Below, one piece after another: positions 33,101 to 41,619 of a stretch of DNA of 64,000 bases. Every line of letters starts with the position of its first letter. Position 1 is the stretch's first letter. This stretch comes from Trichomonas vaginalis G3 (Eukaryota > Parabasalia > Trichomonadida > Trichomonadidae): contig NC_067205.1 in NCBI RefSeq assembly GCF_026262505.1, positions 13,206,001-13,270,000 of the forward strand, read 5' to 3'. The position numbers and the translations under genes were made by a program. Under the pieces are notes generated by a model, which did not search any database, was not told the origin of the DNA, and worked only from the letters and a program-made list of their open reading frames with translations.

Positions 33101-33106
33101 AATCTT
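33101..33106 (+). repeat. Left 6-bp target-site duplication of the Maverick (AATCTT)
   Basis: It is identical to 52998-53003. Six base pairs is the hallmark duplication length of Maverick/Polinton integrases. Confidence 0.85.
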
Positions 33107-33856
33107 AGTTAGTATGGTTATGTTGGGTATGGTGGCACTGCGTTCCACTTTACCCAATACTTGTGAATTTGACACTTTACAAAACCGTTAACGTATATTT
33201 TACAACACAAACGACAACACTAACTTAATCTTAAATATTTACAAAACCGCCACCCACTTCACTTCACTAACGAACTCACTAATGTAAAAATAAACGTTCT
33301 CACTATCGTTCTCACTAACAACTTCACTAATGTTCTCATAAATTTTCCTCAATATCTTCATCATCAGTGTTAACCCTATTGTAGTCATACTTGAAGCCAT
33401 AAACTTTCTCTAACTTCTTAACGTACAATTTACATAACTTACCTTCGTCATCGTATGGTTTAATGATATAACTATTTCTATCTTTATAAACAGTCAATGA
33501 AAAGTCAACTGGTCTCGGATGTATTTGAAAGAACATGTTATGCTCAGGAAGGAAGAATAAATGTTTAAATGTATGTTTGTTATATGTTTTGATTTGTATG
33601 AGTTGCTTTTGTTCTGTCATTACATCCAAATAAAATAAAAATAAAATAAAAAATAAACTTAAAAATTAATGATATCACCACCCTCACACGTATGAAAACA
33701 TAGCGCAAAAATAAGCCGCTAGCGGCAAGGGCGAAGCCCATGTTTATGTTAGAATGTTAGATCTAACACGTTTTCTAACACGTTTTCTAACCTAGCCGCA
33801 AAGCGGCTCTGACCCTTTGGGTCTGTTGAATTCATTGCTTTATAACTCTCTTCCTT
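33107..33856 (+). repeat. Left TIR of the Maverick
   Basis: 750 bp identical, as far as I can compare by eye, to the reverse complement of 52248-52997. It contains a whole small gene (33336-33620), two double mini-hairpins (33715-33739 and 33795-33823), a GTTAGATCTAAC palindrome (33756-33767) and the 3' end of the next gene. Confidence 0.9.
33336..33620 (-). CDS. Small TIR-encoded protein, left copy
   Basis: A 94-residue protein starting at MTEQKQLIQ; the frame opens three codons earlier with TTG, which is not a likely start. It has aromatic/hydrophobic strands (HLFFLPEHNMFFQIHPRP) and an acidic C-terminus (NTDDEDIEENL). I do not recognise a domain. It lies wholly within the TIR, so an identical second copy is at 52484-52768 on the other strand. 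Being kept intact in both TIRs, while neighbours decay, suggests either a function or simply homogenisation of the TIRs. It reads outward, towards the end of the element. Confidence 0.6.
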   Translation of the reverse strand: MTEQKQLIQIKTYNKHTFKHLFFLPEHNMFFQIHPRPVDFSLTVYKDRNSYIIKPYDDEGKLCKLYVKKLEKVYGFKYDYNRVNTDDEDIEENL

Positions 33857-34359
33857 GGTTTCTTTTTAGTTGCTTTCTTCACGTCTGTCTCCAACTTGAC
33901 TGTCTTTCTTCTTCGTCCGTAATGATACCAGTTACTTCCACCAGTCAATGGGTCAAATGGTCTTTCGTAAGGATTTCCATACATTCCATAGGGACCATAC
34001 GGAAGAACTACTGGTGGAGAAGAAACATTTTCTTTAGTTCCATCGAATCTATTTAAATGCATTGTTTCACCTTTCATCTGGTCATTAAAGTCTTTTGCGT
34101 GTTTTGCAAACTCATCGTCCTTTCCTAAAGCATTTTCTGACTCAGTCGCAACCAAATTGGATGCTTTATTTATGAGCCCTATTTTATTTAATCTTAACTT
34201 CTTTGCAACCCAGCCTCCAATCTTCCCTTTATTTGCATCTAATGTCTTCGAAACCCTTCCTCCACTCATTTTATTTACTGCGTCATAAGCCCCAAGTGCT
34301 TTTGCTCCAAATGCTAATGCTTTTGTTCCCATTGCGCCTAAAGCTGTCCAAGCTACCAT
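33832..34359 (-). CDS. Hypothetical virion-type protein with a basic tail
   Basis: 175 residues. The N-terminus is Ala/Gly-rich and hydrophobic (MVAWTALGAMGTKALAFGAKALGAY), the kind of segment that could insert in or contact a membrane. The middle is helical, and a Pro/Gly/Tyr-rich turn region (LPYGPYGMYGNPYERPFDP) follows. The C-terminus is very basic (KKATKKKPRKRVIKQ), consistent with DNA binding. The last codons lie in the left TIR. This composition fits a minor virion or core protein, as in adenovirus-like particles, but no family could be named. The frame is intact. Confidence 0.55.
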   Translation of the reverse strand: MVAWTALGAMGTKALAFGAKALGAYDAVNKMSGGRVSKTLDANKGKIGGWVAKKLRLNKIGLINKASNLVATESENALGKDDEFAKHAKDFNDQMKGETMHLNRFDGTKENVSSPPVVLPYGPYGMYGNPYERPFDPLTGGSNWYHYGRRRKTVKLETDVKKATKKKPRKRVIKQ

Positions 34360-34583
34360 TTACACCATATTAAAATCATCTCTCTTCAATATTATCTCAT
34401 AAAAGTTCTCGTTACTGGAGAAAGTCAATGAAACATAAACATTCTCATGGACTTCGTCCTCGCCGCGTTGCGGCTTCATAAACTTCTTTCTTATCTCATC
34501 TATACGCTTCAAAATGTCTGAACAATTGCTAACATCTTCTACAACAGTATTTCATCATGAATGACCTTCAAGAACAAGCTCAT
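34360..34583. other. Spacer with a double mini-hairpin
   Basis: Holds the paired GC-rich hairpins GGAC-TTC-GTCC and GCCGC-GTT-GCGGC (34449-34474). The surrounding sequence has short frames only and may be the remains of a decayed gene. Confidence 0.5.
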
Positions 34584-35464
34584 TTAATATGCTATTAAAA
34601 TCATCTCAATAATGAGTCCATCCTTTCCATCTTTAGGTAGCACAACATCTTTCATTGAAGAAGGTTCGACAAGTCTTATGTTAAACTTACTGACAAAGTT
34701 TGTTATACTATAATGCTTCGGCGGCGAATACATGTAGTTTGAAAGACATAATATAGATTCTTCAGCAAATTCACTTATACTGGATTTTATAACAATGTTC
34801 TCACGAGACCAAATACCACCAATTGACAATCTTGTAAGCAATCCTGCTGAACCTTCTACTGTAAACGTCGATGGTAAATTCCACGAAGGTCATCTATTGA
34901 CATCTTTGAGTCACTGAATTTAAATATTTTCTTAAAGCAATCGTCATTATCTAACCATGCAATAGCTTTGAAGTTTTCATTCGAATATACATCTGCTTCA
35001 TTAAATGTAAAACCTGACTTCTTTGCAGAGACGACTTTAAAATCTATTGCATTTGTTTTAAAATTATATACTATGGTAACTTCTGAAGGTAATGGATGTC
35101 CTTCCGCAGTCAGTTGTTCTCTCACTACCGTTTGAAGCTTTGTGTTAAAAACTTTCATGTCATCTCCTGTGTCTAGGTTCACATACACAGCAACAGGAAA
35201 ACTATCTTGCTTCTTTGTTTCATCATTATACCTCAAAACATTAAAGTTCTTCAATAATATTGTTCTTCCTGCTGGAATACTTCTAACTTGTCTTATTTCA
35301 ATAGCTTTCTCACCTCCTACATACTCTACCCAGTGTCTTGGATATTCATAAGTATACTGACTTTCTTGAATTTTGGTAGGTTTCATCATAACGTGTTCAT
35401 AGTATATCTTTATACTCTTGTCAGTTAGACTCGGTGCTATGTTCTGAATATTTCTGACTTGCAT
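34584..35464 (-). pseudogene. Penton/minor-capsid-like gene with a frameshift
   Basis: The gene starts at the ATG at 35464 (MQVRNIQNIAP); the frame extends upstream but overlaps the divergent ATPase gene, and an Initiator-like TTCATTA sits just before this ATG. The frame runs to 34856. A second frame carries on from about 34885 to 34584. The C-terminal part ends with NIRLVEPSSMKDVVLP and then an acidic, aliphatic strand, a pattern seen at the ends of penton-like and fibre-base proteins of Polinton-type elements. The predicted fold is mostly beta. The frameshift lies near 34870. It is divergent from the ATPase gene with only 16 bp between start codons. Confidence 0.5.
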
Positions 35465-35480
35465 TTTTAATGAAGATAAA

Positions 35481-36368
35481 ATGAAGCATTTAATACATGA
35501 CGTAGATGAAGACATGAATGAAAGCAGTGAAAAGCTCAACAGTTCTCTCATTCTTCCTTTCAGTAAGGACTATGAGTTCTGTTCAAATGGTGTGTATTTC
35601 TATTGTGGAAAGATGGGTTCAGGTAAGACATTTAACCTCATTCGTCATATACTCATAACAGAGCGTTTAGGAAACGACTCTTACTATGACCAAATCATTA
35701 TATCAGCAACTTCAGACTCTATGGATTCAACAGCGAAAACATTTATGTCAAAAGTTCAAGCCTCTGTCGTTAAAGTTCCAGACAGTGAACTCATTGAATT
35801 TCTTCAACGTTACATTCGACGTAAGAGAAAATATTATGCTATTGTAGAGTTCATACAGTCAGGAATGCAAAAGACTTCAGAAGAGATGGAAAGAATTATT
35901 GACAAACACCACTTACGTCAATACTCAGGAGTTTACGATATGAAACGACTGACAAACTACATTCTATCAAAACTTTCAAAATACCCCTTCAAAAAATATC
36001 CTTCAAACACTCTGCTCGTTTGCGACGACTTCGCTGGTAAAGGTTTAGTGTCAAAACCAGACTCACCATTAGCTAACATCATAACTAAAGTCAGACATTA
36101 CCACTTAACTGTAGCAATACTTATGCAAACATGGCGTTTCCTTGCTTTAAACATAAAACGTCTCATAACTGACTTCGTTATCTTTCAAGGTTTCTCACGC
36201 TATGATATTGAACTCATTTGGAAACAGTCAGGTATAACATTACCTTTTGAAGAAATTTGGGAAGCATATAAGTCTCTCATCTCTCCTCGTTCATACCTTG
36301 AGATTCATATCATGACTAATACCATTAAAGTCAAAAATATTCCATGGGAACGACCAACATTGTTTTAA
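35481..36368 (+). CDS. Genome-packaging ATPase (FtsK/HerA, A32-like)
   Basis: A 295-residue P-loop ATPase. Walker A is GKMGSGKT (43-50) and Walker B is LLVCDDF (about 177-183). The size and the order (short N-terminus, Walker A near residue 45, Walker B in the second half) match the packaging ATPases of Mavericks, Polinton-like viruses, virophages and pox A32. These pump DNA into capsids. The frame is intact. Its 3' end overlaps the oppositely oriented hypothetical gene by about 40 bp, and its start lies 16 bp from a divergent gene, showing very tight packing. Confidence 0.85.
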   Translation: MKHLIHDVDEDMNESSEKLNSSLILPFSKDYEFCSNGVYFYCGKMGSGKTFNLIRHILITERLGNDSYYDQIIISATSDSMDSTAKTFMSKVQASVVKVPDSELIEFLQRYIRRKRKYYAIVEFIQSGMQKTSEEMERIIDKHHLRQYSGVYDMKRLTNYILSKLSKYPFKKYPSNTLLVCDDFAGKGLVSKPDSPLANIITKVRHYHLTVAILMQTWRFLALNIKRLITDFVIFQGFSRYDIELIWKQSGITLPFEEIWEAYKSLISPRSYLEIHIMTNTIKVKNIPWERPTLF

Positions 36369-36764
36369 AGTTAACCTTCAATTGACTGATGGTAAACAAA
36401 TTCCATGCATCTCTGTCGCCATTTCTGTTAATATTTTTGCTGTCATTCATATCATCCACTTCCCCATCCGTTAGCTTTTGAGGATATGTGTTAGAATAGC
36501 TGTTCTTAAATGAAGGCTTTTCACCTTTGAGAGCATAAACTCTATAACTTTCTGCATACTTTATGTTTGAACCTCCTGAGCCATCATTGACATAAATTTT
36601 ATAGGCTTCCACCCTTTGTTCATATTCCTGCTTCTTCCCTTAGCTCTTTTGTTCAGTAGTTCTACATCTTTATACACAGCTCCTGTCTCAGTGAATTCAA
36701 CAATATTTTCATTCGTTAGCTTTACATTCAAACCCTTGTCGAGTATATTGTTCATTTCATACAT
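36331..36764 (-). pseudogene. Hypothetical Maverick protein, frameshifted
   Basis: The gene starts at ATG 36764 (MYEMNNIL) and runs in one frame to about 36605. It continues in another frame from about 36612 to 36331 (there the apparent start is GTG, not a real start). The junction is a shift of one base near 36610. The product would be about 144 residues, Asn/Lys-rich, with no recognised domain. It diverges from the gene at 36790 with 25 bp between the two ATGs. Confidence 0.5.
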
Positions 36765-36789
36765 ATAAAAGGTTTTTATTCTATATGAA

Positions 36790-37439
36790 ATGAGAAGCAA
36801 ATCCATCTTAGCTGGTGCCGTTAATGTTCCAATTGAACCAACATCAAATGTTGACTCACGAACGACAAACAATATTGTCATAAAGAACTATAGTTCAGAG
36901 TGTTTGAAAGAAAAAGAACCAGAACTTAAGTCGGGAGGGCTCAAAGAGCCCATCATGGCGCATGGCGCCGTGAATTTAAACTCAGCTTCAAACGCTAACG
37001 CTACATCAGATGTTAAGTTAGAGTATCCACCACTGGACCAAATTCTTTCAAGAGAAGCCAACGACAACCTTACACAAATGTTCAAACAAATCCTTCAGAT
37101 AACGTAGACCATTACCTTCTTCAGTTATACCAAACAATTTTACTCAAAGACGATAAGAAGCTTTTGACAAATCTTATAAGCAAGAACCAAATAATTCTAA
37201 CAAAGGAGGACCTTGAAAATGTTATCTCACGAATAACAGGGAAACAATGTGTCATTGACTATCTCGACCCTGAAATCGAATGCTGTGGTCAAACTCCACT
37301 ATTCATGAAAATAGGTAACATCCGCATCATTGAAACACCAGGAACTACAGGAGTTGAGTTTAAGTATAAATATTCGAACGAGTATACAAAACTATCTACT
37401 TACTATAAGCTTTGCTTGAAATATGTTTTAGTAAATTAA
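36790..37439 (+). pseudogene. Hypothetical Maverick protein, frameshifted, with an in-frame double mini-hairpin
   Basis: Two frames make one gene: 36790-37107 and about 37085-37439. The coding signal passes from one to the other near 37085, where the second frame continues with helical, Leu/Lys-rich sequence. The first part contains the double hairpin GGGCTC-AAA-GAGCCC and GGCGC-ATG-GCGCC (36937-36969), read through in frame as residues GLKEPIMAHGA. The C-terminal half has strands with CVIDYLDPEIECCGQ. No family was recognised. Confidence 0.5.
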
Positions 37440-37450
37440 AGCAGTCAGGA

Positions 37451-37483
37451 GGGCTCTTTGAGCCCATCTTGGCGCTTTGCGCC
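37451..37483. repeat. Double mini-hairpin between two genes
   Basis: GGGCTC-TTT-GAGCCC (37451-37465) and GGCGC-TTT-GCGCC (37471-37483). It is the same design as at 36937-36969 but with the loops TTT instead of AAA/ATG. Confidence 0.8.
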
Positions 37484-37498
37484 GTCAGTCAAAAAAAT

Positions 37499-37771
37499 TC
37501 AAGTTAGCAATTTGTAATATCTGTCCAAAACTTCTTCAACAGTATCGAACTCATCTTCATAATGCAAACCTAATCTTATTGACTTGGTGCAGTTTTCACT
37601 AACACAATATAGCGCTTTGCGCTCGGCGCCTTTGACGCCTTTTTCTGTTCTCTTGACTGGCATAACTAACTCATTTGTTTCATCAAACAGCAACAACCAA
37701 AGTTCATGACCTAATACATAACATTCATACTTTATATTTTTAGCTCTGAGTTCTCTTGTAAGCTGTTGCAT
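37499..37771 (-). CDS. Hypothetical small Maverick protein
   Basis: 90 residues with no recognised domain. The stretch from VKRTEKGVKGAERKAL is encoded by a double mini-hairpin (37611-37639), which looks like an in-frame insertion into an otherwise Leu-rich, compact protein. The start at 37771 overlaps the 3' end of the gene at 37732-38496 by 40 bp; both are on the minus strand and so may be co-transcribed or use a short internal promoter. Confidence 0.5.
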   Translation of the reverse strand: MQQLTRELRAKNIKYECYVLGHELWLLLFDETNELVMPVKRTEKGVKGAERKALYCVSENCTKSIRLGLHYEDEFDTVEEVLDRYYKLLT

Positions 37772-38496
37772 TTAATATTTTCTAAAAAGTCAACTTCAAC
37801 AGTCATTCGCACTGGTGCCTTCAGTTCTACAGGCTCTCCTTGAAAGTCAACAAGTCTGAATTGCATGTCTTTCAAATTATGAGGACTAATGCGAACCCAT
37901 TTACCTAAATGAGTTGCTATGACAGGAACGTTTGGAATGAACATTGAATTGACTGCATAACAGAAGGATTTATATTCTACTGAACCTTTACTATTAACTC
38001 CTGAAATACCTGTGACATTAGCTATTTTTGACTCAACGTACAAACAATTACCATAACATACGTATGGAACAGATTTCATCTCAATCGTTTTGTCAACACT
38101 TTTCAAAGGAAATGTCATATGGTATGCTCCCAGAAGAAGTTGTACTCTATGACTCATTCTTGGTATCTTGAACTCTTTCTTGCTACTGAACTTCAATGTT
38201 CCCTCAGAAGAGAGTTCGACATCTATGTTGTCAATAGTTTCTTCATTTATGAGAGTATCTATGACTCCAGCAATTTTATCTATTCTGTACTCGGCTCTGT
38301 TAGGAAATGTTACAACACTTCTTTTGTCATCTATTTCAATCTCTATGAAATCTGTTTCATCTGTTATGACAAAAGTTGCGATAGTATTGAAGTCAACAAC
38401 TCTGAAAGCAAGCGCTTCATTCTGAAGACCTAAGTTTGTTTGTAGCTTTACTGTCCCGTATTCGTTTGGGTCTGTACTTTGCAAATAGAACAACAT
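37732..38496 (-). CDS. Penton/fibre-base-like beta-rich protein
   Basis: 254 residues, rich in predicted beta strands, with no membrane span. The C-terminal region (MQFRLVDFQGEPVELKAP, then alternating hydrophobic strand residues) has the same kind of ending as the broken gene at 34584-35464. It resembles penton, mavirus-type minor capsid and fibre-base proteins. In Maverick-like particles such proteins form the vertex and hold the fibre. Consistent with that, this gene diverges from the long fibre gene with 17 bp between start codons. The frame is intact. The family call is by pattern only; it could also be a fibre knob. Confidence 0.5.
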   Translation of the reverse strand: MLFYLQSTDPNEYGTVKLQTNLGLQNEALAFRVVDFNTIATFVITDETDFIEIEIDDKRSVVTFPNRAEYRIDKIAGVIDTLINEETIDNIDVELSSEGTLKFSSKKEFKIPRMSHRVQLLLGAYHMTFPLKSVDKTIEMKSVPYVCYGNCLYVESKIANVTGISGVNSKGSVEYKSFCYAVNSMFIPNVPVIATHLGKWVRISPHNLKDMQFRLVDFQGEPVELKAPVRMTVEVDFLENIKCNSLQENSELKI

Positions 38497-38513
38497 TTTA
38501 TTCTCATTAAAAT

Positions 38514-41500
38514 ATGACTATTGCTGCATATGCGTATGAAACAAATGAAGCAAGAAGAGCACATGAACTAGTAAACGAAAACTCAACTTTAACCATTGAA
38601 GGCAATGATTTAGTCATTGACGATGGAAAAACTAAAAAAGTCATTGATTTCGATACTTTTAACACTTATGACCCATTCATTACAACAAGCAAGGTTCCCA
38701 TCATAAATGATGGAACGGTGCAATATATAAATTCTACAGTAGATGCCTCATTAGTGAAAGTATTAAATGTTCTCATTGAATTGTTAAAGAGCTTTCGATT
38801 TGACGACAACATTAAATGCCTAAAGAATTTAGTCATGAATGAGAAACAAATTCTCGGCGTTGCTGGTAGCAGTAATGATGTACACCTTATGACATTAGAA
38901 TATTATAACGAACATAAAGATGAACTGAAAGGAGAGAAGGGTGACACCGGACCTCAAGGACCACAAGGAATACAAGGAATACAAGGAATACAAGGAATAC
39001 AAGGACCTCAAGGCGAAAACGGTTTGGATGGAAAGGATGGAAAGGATGGAAAAACTGCTAAATCATGGATATGGGACCTTATAAATACTGGTTTAACAGC
39101 TGCTTCATATGGAGTTCTTCAATACCAAATCGGAAAGATATGGGCGGTACTTGGTGAAGAAGTTTTAAATGACGTTAAAAATGCTTTGAACTTCATTTCA
39201 AATGGTTCGGATACTATTAAAACTTTATCTGGTTGGATGCAAGAAACAAGGAGTCAAATAGATACTGTAAGACGTATAGCAAACAATGCACGTACGGGAT
39301 TGGATACTTTACGACAAGCACAAAATACACTAAAGGAAGCAAATGATATTCTTGGCTCAGTATCAGACATGCATGAAGATTGGCTTAAAGGTATTGACAA
39401 ATCTTTAAAAAATCACAGTCAGTCTATTGCTGACTACAAGAAAAGTATAGATTTTTTACATAGTGCTATGGACGTACATGATGGAAGCATAAGGAACTTA
39501 CTTAATGCTAACAATAACTTACCAGGAACTATTAAAGCATTTATAAAGTCCTTTGTAAAACCCGGTGCTCTAACATTTAGGTCTTTGAGAGCAAGAGCAT
39601 TGAAGTCAAGAGATGCAGAAACTCCAACAGAACCTACAGAAGGAACTGAAACAACAGAAACTCCAAAAGAACCACCAAAACCAACAGCTAATGAAATATT
39701 GTTCGAATATTTTCCAAGGTACTCTGTTCTCATTGCATACATTCAAGAAATACTTAAGAAAGCAGACTTGACTTTAGGAGATGATGAAAGTTCTGTATAT
39801 CTTTCGTTCCAGTTTCAAATAGCAGAACTTTTGAGACAGATATGCTTAATGTATGACAACATCTCTGATTTCACAAGATATGATGACGACCATGACCCCG
39901 AACATGGTGAAGAAGAAGTTTTACAAACATCCATTAAGACAGGAAAGGTTTTAACTCAAAGTCTCATTATTGACACCAAAGATGGCGAAGTGGACGTTCT
40001 TCAAGAGCTGAAGAAAAATACTTCTTCGGGAGGTGGTGGTAGGCATGAACTTGAAATAAATGAGATAGAAGAGAAATTAGCCGAAAAAGCAGATAAAGAA
40101 CATAAACACAATATCTCCGATATAAATGAACTTCAAGCTACATTAAATAGTAAAGCGGACAAAAATGAACTTGACGCAATGAACAAAGTTTTGAAATCTC
40201 ATAAACACAACATCTCCGATATAAATGAACTTCAAGCTACATTAAATAGTAAAGCGGACAAGAACCATGTTCATTATATAACTTCAGACGAACAGATTAT
40301 AACGGACTACCATGGATATTTAACACGAAGTGATGAAGCGAAGACAAAAAATGTTAATGAAAGAAGATATAAATACATTCGTGCTAAAGGTTATGACATA
40401 AGCTGTACTGTACAGTATGATGTAGCTAAAGCACCAGAAGCATTTGGTTATACCGGTGAAATTTATGCCTCTACTTTCAATGTTAACGGTGTATTAGTTG
40501 AACCAAGATTTATGTTAAGAGTTAAGGCAAAAATAACGTTTGAAGATGCTATTAAAAGTAAAGCTGACAAAGTTGAACTCGAAGCAACGAACAAAGTTTT
40601 GAAATCTCATAAACACAACATCTCCGATATAAATGAACTTCAAGCTACATTAGACAGTAAAGCTGACAAGAACCATACACATAAATCCTTCACTACTGTT
40701 AGAGCAGACGACATAATATTGAACTTTGACCTTGGTTCAAGTGCACCATTAGAAAATCCAAGTACAAGCGTAAAAGATACTCTTAACAGTTTAGATAAGA
40801 GTTGCAGGAACATTGAAAGTCATGCCAGAAACTTTGAAGCACATGAACTACCAACAATGTTAGATAAGAAAGCAGACAAAACTTATGTGGATGCAGAACT
40901 AACAAAGAAATTTTCGAAACCAGATACAATGACATTTACAACAGAAATTATAAATGGTGAACCAGCAACTCCATTTGAATTTGTTAGAGGTCTTCAACCA
41001 GATACTTTTGAATTTTTCTTGGATAATTCTATTGAACTAACATTACATTATAAAAGTGGAACAAATGCAACATTTCATCCGGGAGATACATTCCAAATGG
41101 TATTTAATGACATAAGTTCTTTAGAATATGTTTATAGAGTTATGAGCATATATGATTTAATATATCCTATAGGAGCTGTTTATACGTCTATGAATCCAAT
41201 AAATCCAAACACTTTATTTGGTGGTAGATGGTATGAAATAGTTGACAGTTTTCCATTCTACACTAATACTCAGTCAATGAAGATGGGAGGTTCAAAGAAA
41301 ATAGGTATTGAAAACCTTCCTTCACATATGCATAGGTTCAGTGGAAGAACATCTGTGGAAGGAAACCATTCACATTCAATAACAAAAAGAGGTTATACAA
41401 ATCTTGCAGCGGGTTCGGATAGACAGGGAATGCATAGATATGATATCACAACTGACCCCAAAGATGTTAGCACAGGTATTTTCTGTGGAACTGCAGGAAA

Positions 41501-41600
41501 TCATACACATGTTGTAGCTGGTATTACAGACCCAGCAGGTAATGGAAAAGATTATATGCCTCCTTATATAACAATGCACGCTTGGATACGAGTTGGTTAA
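38514..41600 (+). CDS. Long fibre protein with collagen-like repeats and a phage-tail-collar-like tip
   Basis: 1028 residues. The N-terminal domain (1-135) precedes about 13 Gly-X-Y triplets (GEKGDTGPQGPQGIQ and following, about 139-180), which should form a collagen-like trimeric rod. Helical, Asp/Asn-rich segments (180-350) and a Thr/Pro/Glu linker (about 370-395) come next. At 520-730 repeats of the type HNISDINELQATLNSKADK recur three times, a pattern typical of caudovirus tail fibres. The last 145 residues contain PIGAVYTSMNPINPNTLFGG, His-rich NLPSHMHRF, HSHS and NHTH clusters and MPPYITMHAWIRVG. This matches the receptor-binding tail collar/gp12-like fold in which histidines bind metal. 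The gene is intact. It is probably the attachment fibre of the virion, and a CTCATTAAAA Initiator-like site lies a few bases before the ATG. Confidence 0.8.
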   Translation: MTIAAYAYETNEARRAHELVNENSTLTIEGNDLVIDDGKTKKVIDFDTFNTYDPFITTSKVPIINDGTVQYINSTVDASLVKVLNVLIELLKSFRFDDNIKCLKNLVMNEKQILGVAGSSNDVHLMTLEYYNEHKDELKGEKGDTGPQGPQGIQGIQGIQGIQGPQGENGLDGKDGKDGKTAKSWIWDLINTGLTAASYGVLQYQIGKIWAVLGEEVLNDVKNALNFISNGSDTIKTLSGWMQETRSQIDTVRRIANNARTGLDTLRQAQNTLKEANDILGSVSDMHEDWLKGIDKSLKNHSQSIADYKKSIDFLHSAMDVHDGSIRNLLNANNNLPGTIKAFIKSFVKPGALTFRSLRARALKSRDAETPTEPTEGTETTETPKEPPKPTANEILFEYFPRYSVLIAYIQEILKKADLTLGDDESSVYLSFQFQIAELLRQICLMYDNISDFTRYDDDHDPEHGEEEVLQTSIKTGKVLTQSLIIDTKDGEVDVLQELKKNTSSGGGGRHELEINEIEEKLAEKADKEHKHNISDINELQATLNSKADKNELDAMNKVLKSHKHNISDINELQATLNSKADKNHVHYITSDEQIITDYHGYLTRSDEAKTKNVNERRYKYIRAKGYDISCTVQYDVAKAPEAFGYTGEIYASTFNVNGVLVEPRFMLRVKAKITFEDAIKSKADKVELEATNKVLKSHKHNISDINELQATLDSKADKNHTHKSFTTVRADDIILNFDLGSSAPLENPSTSVKDTLNSLDKSCRNIESHARNFEAHELPTMLDKKADKTYVDAELTKKFSKPDTMTFTTEIINGEPATPFEFVRGLQPDTFEFFLDNSIELTLHYKSGTNATFHPGDTFQMVFNDISSLEYVYRVMSIYDLIYPIGAVYTSMNPINPNTLFGGRWYEIVDSFPFYTNTQSMKMGGSKKIGIENLPSHMHRFSGRTSVEGNHSHSITKRGYTNLAAGSDRQGMHRYDITTDPKDVSTGIFCGTAGNHTHVVAGITDPAGNGKDYMPPYITMHAWIRVG

Positions 41601-41619
41601 AATCTTTAACTTTACATAA

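Noticed and set aside
34584-34841. Separate 85-residue gene
   Set aside because: Its apparent start is TTG and the frame continues upstream. It is the C-terminal part of the frameshifted gene ending at 35464.
36561-36640. Programmed -1 frameshift in the Maverick gene
   Set aside because: No good slippery heptamer is visible at the switch (AACAAAGGGTGG), and many other genes of the element have unrelated frameshifts, so decay is more likely.
38514-41600. Bacteriophage contamination
   Set aside because: The fibre gene lies inside the Maverick, between intact host-type flanks, with host-like base composition and an Initiator-like start.
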